A stretch of 8,915 nt of DNA from an uncultured Ruminococcus sp. (GTDB taxonomy: Bacteria > Bacillota > Clostridia > Oscillospirales > Ruminococcaceae): assembly GCA_900543105.1 (NCBI GenBank), contig UQQA01000103.1, positions 1-8,915 of the forward strand, given 5' to 3'. Shown here in pieces: positions 4,942 through 8,915 of this stretch (positions within the stretch are counted from its first letter, which is position 1; every line of letters begins with the position of its first letter). The notes under the pieces were generated by a model, which was not told the origin of the DNA, made no database searches, and was given only the letters and a program-made list of their open reading frames with translations. Position numbers and translations under genes: made by a program.

Positions 4942-6162
4942 ATTTTTACGGAAAAGCAGCGTTATGTATGGAAACACACGGTCGGCGAATTCCACCGCTG
5001 GAACATTTCATACGGGGCGACGAGATCGGGAAAGACGTATCTTGACTACTACCGCATACCGTACAGGATCCGCCGTGCGCCAGAGGGGCTGATACTTCTT
5101 ATAGGCAACACGCAGGGTACGCTTGAAAGAAACATTATTGAGCCGATGCGGAATATCTGGGGCAGCAGTTTAGTCGGAAATTTATCTGCTTCGGGAAAGA
5201 TAACCTTATTCGGGCGTGAATGTTATGCGATAGGTGCGGACAAGGTGGGGCAGGTATCGAAGCTTCAGGGTGCAGGTGCGGCTTACTGCTACGGTGACGA
5301 GATAACGACCTGGGCAGAACCCGTATTCCAGATGCTGAAATCCCGTTTGGATAAGCCCAACGCCTGCTTTGACGGGACGTGCAATCCCGATTCGCCGTCG
5401 CACTGGTTCCACAAATTTCTGGAGAGTGACGCTGACATTTTCAGTATGCGCTTTACCATTGACGACAACAAATTTCTGACGGAAAGCTTTGTGGAAAACT
5501 TAAAGCGTGAATACTCTGGGACGGTTTACTACGATCGATTTATTCTTGGTTTATGGCGTGCTTCGCAGGGAGTTATATACCGCAGCTTTGCGGATTCGCC
5601 CGAGAGGTTCATCATCGATGAAGAGCCGAGCGACATTATGTACTGTGTGGCAGGACTTGATTTCGGGGGGAACGGTTCGGCTCATGCGCTCAATCTGACG
5701 GGGATAACGAAAGGCTTGGGGAAGGTCGTGACGCTTGGCGAATGGTACTCGAAGTCGGAGCTTACGCCTAATGAGCTTGAAAAGTGCGTATGTGATTTTC
5801 TTGAAAAGGCTTTGCAAAAGTATCGGATAACGGAGCTTTTCTGCGACAGTGCGGAGCAGGTGCTTATCCGTGGGATCGCGAGGGAATGTGCGCGCAGACA
5901 TTTGCCGATAGCGGTGCGGAATGCGAAAAAGGGCAGGATAACCGACCGTATCCGTTTCTACTGCGGATTGATGGGGACGGGAAGATACGCTGTGATGCGC
6001 TCCTGCGTTCACACGATCGAGGCTTTCTCCGAGGCGGTATGGTCGGAGGAGGGAAGCGGGTTCCGTCTTGACAACGGCAGCGTCAACATTGACAGTCTTG
6101 ATGCGCAGGAATACTCGACGGAGGCGCTTATGAAAAGTATTATTGACAATGGGGGGATTTGA
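4942..6162 (+). CDS. terL: Phage terminase large subunit (ATPase-nuclease), unusual start codon
   Basis: This is the packaging motor, an ATPase that pumps DNA through the portal and a nuclease that cuts it. Read from ATT 4942 it has 406 residues, normal for the family. It shows Walker A GATRSGKT (25-32), Walker B AYCYGDE with Asp119-Glu120, a coupling motif GTCNPDSPSHW from about residue 145, and a nuclease domain with GLDFGG (Asp240), ELFCDS (Asp302) and NIDSLDAQEYS (Asp384/Asp387). The N-terminus FTEKQRYVW and RWNISYGATRSGKT are typical of Firmicutes phage terminases. Between the in-frame stop at 4924-4926 and Walker A there is no ATG, GTG or TTG. ATT 4942 is best because GGGGAGG (4927-4933) lies 8 bases upstream; GTT 4939 is the alternative. 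ATG 5146 would remove Walker A. The start is 4 bases after the small-terminase stop, so translation is probably coupled. The identity is firm; the start is uncertain. Confidence 0.88.
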   Translation: MFTEKQRYVWKHTVGEFHRWNISYGATRSGKTYLDYYRIPYRIRRAPEGLILLIGNTQGTLERNIIEPMRNIWGSSLVGNLSASGKITLFGRECYAIGADKVGQVSKLQGAGAAYCYGDEITTWAEPVFQMLKSRLDKPNACFDGTCNPDSPSHWFHKFLESDADIFSMRFTIDDNKFLTESFVENLKREYSGTVYYDRFILGLWRASQGVIYRSFADSPERFIIDEEPSDIMYCVAGLDFGGNGSAHALNLTGITKGLGKVVTLGEWYSKSELTPNELEKCVCDFLEKALQKYRITELFCDSAEQVLIRGIARECARRHLPIAVRNAKKGRITDRIRFYCGLMGTGRYAVMRSCVHTIEAFSEAVWSEEGSGFRLDNGSVNIDSLDAQEYSTEALMKSIIDNGGI

Positions 6163-7559
6163 TGAATGTATCGGAAGATGTGAGCAGGGCCTTTCACAAG
6201 GGTGGAAATGCGGAGCTTCGGCGGTACTATGCTTCGGCTGAGAGCTGGCGGCGCATTTACAGCGGTGAGCCTGAATGGAAAACTGTGAAAAAGTCGGGAT
6301 TATACCGAGGCGGCACACGGCGAATGAATATGCTCGGGACGGCAAAGGTGCTTTGCGACCGTTTTGCATCGGGGGTAATGGCGGAGAAGCCGAGCCTTGT
6401 TTTTGCTGATGAAAAAGTCGGCGGTTATGTTGAAAAGGTGCTTGATGAGAGCGGCTTCTGGGCGAAGCTTACGGAGTGTTTGCCTTATGCATTTGCGATG
6501 GGAGGCTGTGTATTCCGACCGTACATAAACTCGGGGAAGATCGGCATTGACGTTGTTATCGGCGGCAGCTTCGTTCCGATCGAATGGGACGGGAACGGTA
6601 TTGCGGCGGCTTGCTTCCGCAGTTCGACGGTGAAAAACGGTTCACGCTACACCTTGCTTGAAAAGCGTGGGAACGAAAACGGTATGGCTGTTTCGGAGCA
6701 CAGGCTTTTTCGGGCAAAGGACGGGTCGGCATACGAGGCTTCGGCGGAATGTTCGCTTTCGGAGGTTTATCCCGAGCTTAAAGCAAGGGTGAAATATGAC
6801 GGCGTTGACGGGAATTTATTCTCGGTATTCAAGGTATTCGGGGCGAACAATCTTTATCCCGAAATTCCGCTCGGCATATCCGTATTTGCAAATGCTTCGG
6901 ACACGCTTAGGGCGCTTGATGTGGCATTTGACAGCTTTGCGAGGGAGTTCATTCTCGGTAAGAAGAGGATAATCGTACCGAGCAGCTGTGTTCAGACGGT
7001 GGTTGACATTGCTACGGGCGAACAGCGGCAGTATTTTGATGCTGATGATGAGGCTTATGTTGCGCTGAAATGCGATGAGGAGAGCGAGCTGAAGATCACC
7101 GACAACACGGTGGAGCTTCGTGTGGACGAGCATATCAAGGCGATAAATGCGCTGTTGAACATACTGTGTTTTCAGATGGGGTTATCATCGGGGACGTTCT
7201 CCTTTGATGCGAACGAGGGTGTAAAGACTGCTACGGAGATAATCTCCCGTGACAGCAGGACGGCTGAAACGATTCGTGTTCAGCAGAATTCGCTCGGCGG
7301 TGCGATAGCGGAGCTTGTGCGTGAAGTTGCGGAGCTTGGGGTATATCTTGGGGAGCTTGACAAAGCCGGCACGGCGGTTCGGGTGCTTTGGCAGGACGGC
7401 ATCATCACGGACGAGAACACGCTCATCGAGAACAGTGTGAAGCTTGTGCAGAGCGGCTTGAAGTCAAGGGTGACGGCGATAATGGAATTGCAGAGATGCA
7501 GCTACGAGGATGCTGTGAAAGAGTACGGGCGCATTATAAAAGAAGAAAGGGGCAATTAA
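6162..7559 (+). CDS. Phage portal protein, SPP1 gp6-like
   Basis: The 465-residue protein matches the SPP1 gp6-type portal family, which forms the dodecameric ring at one capsid vertex through which DNA enters and to which the tail machinery binds. Family features in order are the N-terminal RYYASAESWRRIYSGEPEW, the NMLGTAKVLCDRFASGVMAEKPSL region (about 56-79), and the conserved C-terminal core LNILCFQMGLSSGTFSFD with GVKTATEIISRDSRTAETI. The end, near VRVLWQDGIITDENTLIEN and SYEDAVKEYGRIIKEE, is also typical. ATG 6162 overlaps the terminase stop in a TGATG arrangement, with GGGGGG (6151-6156) 5 bases upstream; a TTG at 6159 is one codon earlier and less likely. The overlap implies translational coupling. 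Length is normal and no frameshift is seen. Confidence 0.9.
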   Translation: MNVSEDVSRAFHKGGNAELRRYYASAESWRRIYSGEPEWKTVKKSGLYRGGTRRMNMLGTAKVLCDRFASGVMAEKPSLVFADEKVGGYVEKVLDESGFWAKLTECLPYAFAMGGCVFRPYINSGKIGIDVVIGGSFVPIEWDGNGIAAACFRSSTVKNGSRYTLLEKRGNENGMAVSEHRLFRAKDGSAYEASAECSLSEVYPELKARVKYDGVDGNLFSVFKVFGANNLYPEIPLGISVFANASDTLRALDVAFDSFAREFILGKKRIIVPSSCVQTVVDIATGEQRQYFDADDEAYVALKCDEESELKITDNTVELRVDEHIKAINALLNILCFQMGLSSGTFSFDANEGVKTATEIISRDSRTAETIRVQQNSLGGAIAELVREVAELGVYLGELDKAGTAVRVLWQDGIITDENTLIENSVKLVQSGLKSRVTAIMELQRCSYEDAVKEYGRIIKEERGN

Positions 7560-7561
7560 AA

Positions 7562-7951
7562 ATGGACGAAAATATTCTTGAAAATACTGTGGAGGAAGTT
7601 CCCGAAAATGCGGAGGAAAGTGCTTCGTCCGAAACGGTTTTGAATGGGGAAAATATTCCGAATGAGGACGTTCCGACCGAGCGTGAGCAGGCGTTGGAGG
7701 ACAAGCTTTTCTGCATACAGAGCGGCGTTCCCGAGGAGAACTGCGATGTTGTTATCGCGGCGGCTTCGGCTATGGGAAAGTCAGACAGAAAGGCGGCAAT
7801 TGCGGAAGTTCTGGAGAAGTTCCCGTTCTTCAAGCCTGTGCGTGAGGAACGCAGCGGCATTACCACAGGGGTACACATTGAGGGTGTACAGAGTTCGGTG
7901 CTTTCGGGTGTGGAAGAGGCTTTCTTTGCGGCTAATCCCGATTGCAGATAA
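7562..7951 (+). CDS. Small acidic protein, probable capsid scaffold
   Basis: The 129-residue protein has no motif I recognise with certainty. Residues 1-48 are very acidic and low in complexity (Glu, Asp and Asn rich, with one Arg before residue 48). Residues about 49-95 look helical (LFCIQSGVPEENCDVVIAAA, then EVLEKFPFF), and the end around GITTGVHIEG is Gly/Val rich. Its place between portal and major capsid genes is where SPP1-like phages encode the scaffolding protein that shapes the procapsid and is later lost. It is short for a scaffold, so a head-assembly chaperone or decoration role is also possible. ATG 7562 follows AAAGGGG (7546-7552) with 9-base spacing and lies just after the portal stop. 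An open frame continues upstream inside the portal gene but is a shadow. Confidence 0.65.
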   Translation: MDENILENTVEEVPENAEESASSETVLNGENIPNEDVPTEREQALEDKLFCIQSGVPEENCDVVIAAASAMGKSDRKAAIAEVLEKFPFFKPVREERSGITTGVHIEGVQSSVLSGVEEAFFAANPDCR

Positions 7952-7996
7952 GGATATAAACAAACATTATTTTTTAAATTTACGGAGGAAAAAATT

Positions 7997-8854
7997 ATGG
8001 CAGAACTTATTACAAATCGTTATTCACAGCTTGTTGATGCGAAGCTTCGTGCTACGCTCGTTACGCAGGACAACTACATTTTCAACACGGTTCACGAGGG
8101 CAACGGCGTTGGCGGTGCGGTGATAATCCCCGTTCGTGACACAGAGGTCGAGGTGAAGGCTTACGACAAGGCGAACGGTGCGGCGCTCTCTTCGGGTGCG
8201 ACAAGCTATCACACGCTGCTTATGTCCAATGACGAGGCTGTGAACGAGCTTATTGACGGTTACGATGCGGCGGCTCTCCCCGATGATGTTGTTGCGGAGC
8301 GACTTGCATCGGCAGGCTACACGCTTGGACTTTCGATGGACAGAAAGTCTGTCAAGGCACTTGAAACTACCGAGGGTGTAAAGGTATGCGATATCAGGAC
8401 AGCCTGCACAAGCTCAAACGCTTACAGCACGGTTGCAAAGGCGAGAACCTACCTTTCGAGAAAGGGTGTTCCTGCGGCGAACCGCTGGCTCATCGCTTCG
8501 CCCGAATTTATGGAGGTAATCATGCAGGACGAGAAGTTCATTCGCAGCGGTGATCTTTCGCAGGAGCTTGTAAAGGCGGGCTGTGTTGGCAGAATTGCGG
8601 GCTTCAACGTATTTGAATCGAACAATCTTATGTTTGAGGATACAAAGGCTGTGGCAGGCAAAAAGACGACTACCGAATTTATCTGCGGTCACCCGAACTG
8701 GTGTCATCGTGTATGCGAATGGGCAGTTCCCGTTGCGGTAAATCCGATAGCGGACGGTGTTCACATCGGTGCGGCGGCTGTTCAGGGCAGAAAGGTTTAC
8801 GCTGTTTATATTTCTAAGCCTGAAACGGTTTATGTAAAGAGAACTGAGGCGTAA
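7997..8854 (+). CDS. Phage major capsid protein, probable HK97 fold
   Basis: The 285-residue protein would be the main shell protein, present in hundreds of copies. The N-terminal region has an extended arm and loop-like segment (VEVKAYDKANGAALSSGATS, 51-70). The rest shows features common in HK97-fold coat proteins of Firmicutes phages: a long helical spine near 96-152, NRWLIASPEFMEVIMQDEKF (162-181), and GRIAGFNVFESNNL (198-211). The C-terminus has the usual beta-rich AAAVQGRKVYAVYISKPETV. There is no N-terminal protease-cleaved delta domain, consistent with the small separate scaffold gene and no protease gene. ATG 7997 has the strongest ribosome site of the operon, GGAGGA (7984-7989) with 7-base spacing in an A/T-rich leader, fitting high expression. 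The exact capsid subfamily cannot be assigned by eye. Confidence 0.8.
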   Translation: MAELITNRYSQLVDAKLRATLVTQDNYIFNTVHEGNGVGGAVIIPVRDTEVEVKAYDKANGAALSSGATSYHTLLMSNDEAVNELIDGYDAAALPDDVVAERLASAGYTLGLSMDRKSVKALETTEGVKVCDIRTACTSSNAYSTVAKARTYLSRKGVPAANRWLIASPEFMEVIMQDEKFIRSGDLSQELVKAGCVGRIAGFNVFESNNLMFEDTKAVAGKKTTTEFICGHPNWCHRVCEWAVPVAVNPIADGVHIGAAAVQGRKVYAVYISKPETVYVKRTEA

Positions 8855-8884
8855 AAAAGCAAAGTTTACGTCCACGCTTTTTAA
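8854..8884 (+). terminator. Weak terminator-like hairpin after the capsid gene
   Basis: AAAAAGC (8854-8860), beginning at the last base of the stop codon, pairs with GCTTTTT (8876-8882) around a 15-base loop. The stem has only two G-C pairs, so it would be a weak or partial terminator. It may reduce transcription beyond the highly expressed capsid gene. Confidence 0.35.
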
Positions 8885-8915
8885 AGGGTGGTGGGTGTCC
8901 AGAGGGCAAAGCCCT
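8885..8915. repeat. Start of a GC-rich palindromic repeat, cut by the window edge
   Basis: A G-rich stretch GGGTGGTGGGTGTCC runs into the perfect hairpin AGGGC-AAA-GCCCT (8903-8915), where the window ends. It is unlike the AT-rich spacers elsewhere in the window. From memory it resembles the abundant intergenic palindromic (REP-like) repeats of clostridial genomes that contain GTCCAGAGGGC-type units. Only part of the element is visible, so this is tentative. Confidence 0.4.

Noticed and set aside
5146..5148. ATG 5146 as the start of the large terminase
   Set aside because: It would drop the first 68 residues including Walker A, and no ribosome site precedes it; the frame is open and family-like back to 4942.
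5551..6369. Minus-strand open frame of 272 codons over the terminase/portal junction
   Set aside because: It is a shadow of two well-identified overlapping genes, with Arg/His/Ser-rich composition and no ribosome site.
7644..8123. Plus-strand frame across the scaffold and capsid starts
   Set aside because: It is Arg/Ser rich and out of frame with two genes that have good ribosome sites and expected order.

Overview
The window looks like chromosomal DNA of a Gram-positive, low-to-mid GC clostridial bacterium. A Ruminococcus/Oscillospiraceae-type gut Firmicute is my best guess, not a proven one. The basis is strong GGAGG-type ribosome sites, sigma-A style TATAAT promoters, AT-rich spacers around more GC-balanced genes, and phage proteins of the SPP1-like Firmicutes type. 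No rRNA, tRNA, CRISPR array, integrase or transposase gene was found.

Left part (1-4148), ordinary host-type genes: a small XRE-family regulator (158-520, +) with its own terminator; an LRAT-like domain protein (622-1260, -) whose expected catalytic residues appear to be replaced; a divergently transcribed, membrane-anchored or secreted C39-like cysteine peptidase (1442-2296, +); a five-helix membrane protein (2418-2960, -) convergent with it; and a LysR-type regulator (3222-4148, -). The peptidase and membrane-protein genes share a 139-bp inverted-repeat element that holds a 20-bp terminator hairpin and supplies both stop codons.

Spacer (4149-4478): an AT-rich region of about 330 bases between the LysR gene and the phage genes. 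It carries candidate promoters in both directions and a pair of short direct repeats 53 bp apart.

Right part (4479-8854, +): a compact phage head and DNA-packaging operon in the usual order: small terminase, large terminase, SPP1-type portal, a small acidic probable scaffold protein, and the major capsid protein. The terminase pair would recognise and pump DNA through the portal into a shell built by the capsid protein on the scaffold. The capsid gene is followed by a weak terminator-like hairpin and the start of a GC-rich hairpin repeat cut by the window edge. No lysogeny, integration or HNH gene lies upstream of the packaging genes, so the module adjoins host-type genes directly. The large terminase has no ATG, GTG or TTG upstream of its Walker A motif; the best start is an ATT placed ideally after a strong ribosome site. 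The main points for follow-up are that start codon, the degenerate LRAT-like protein, the MITE-like element, and whether the head operon is a complete prophage, a remnant or a domesticated particle.
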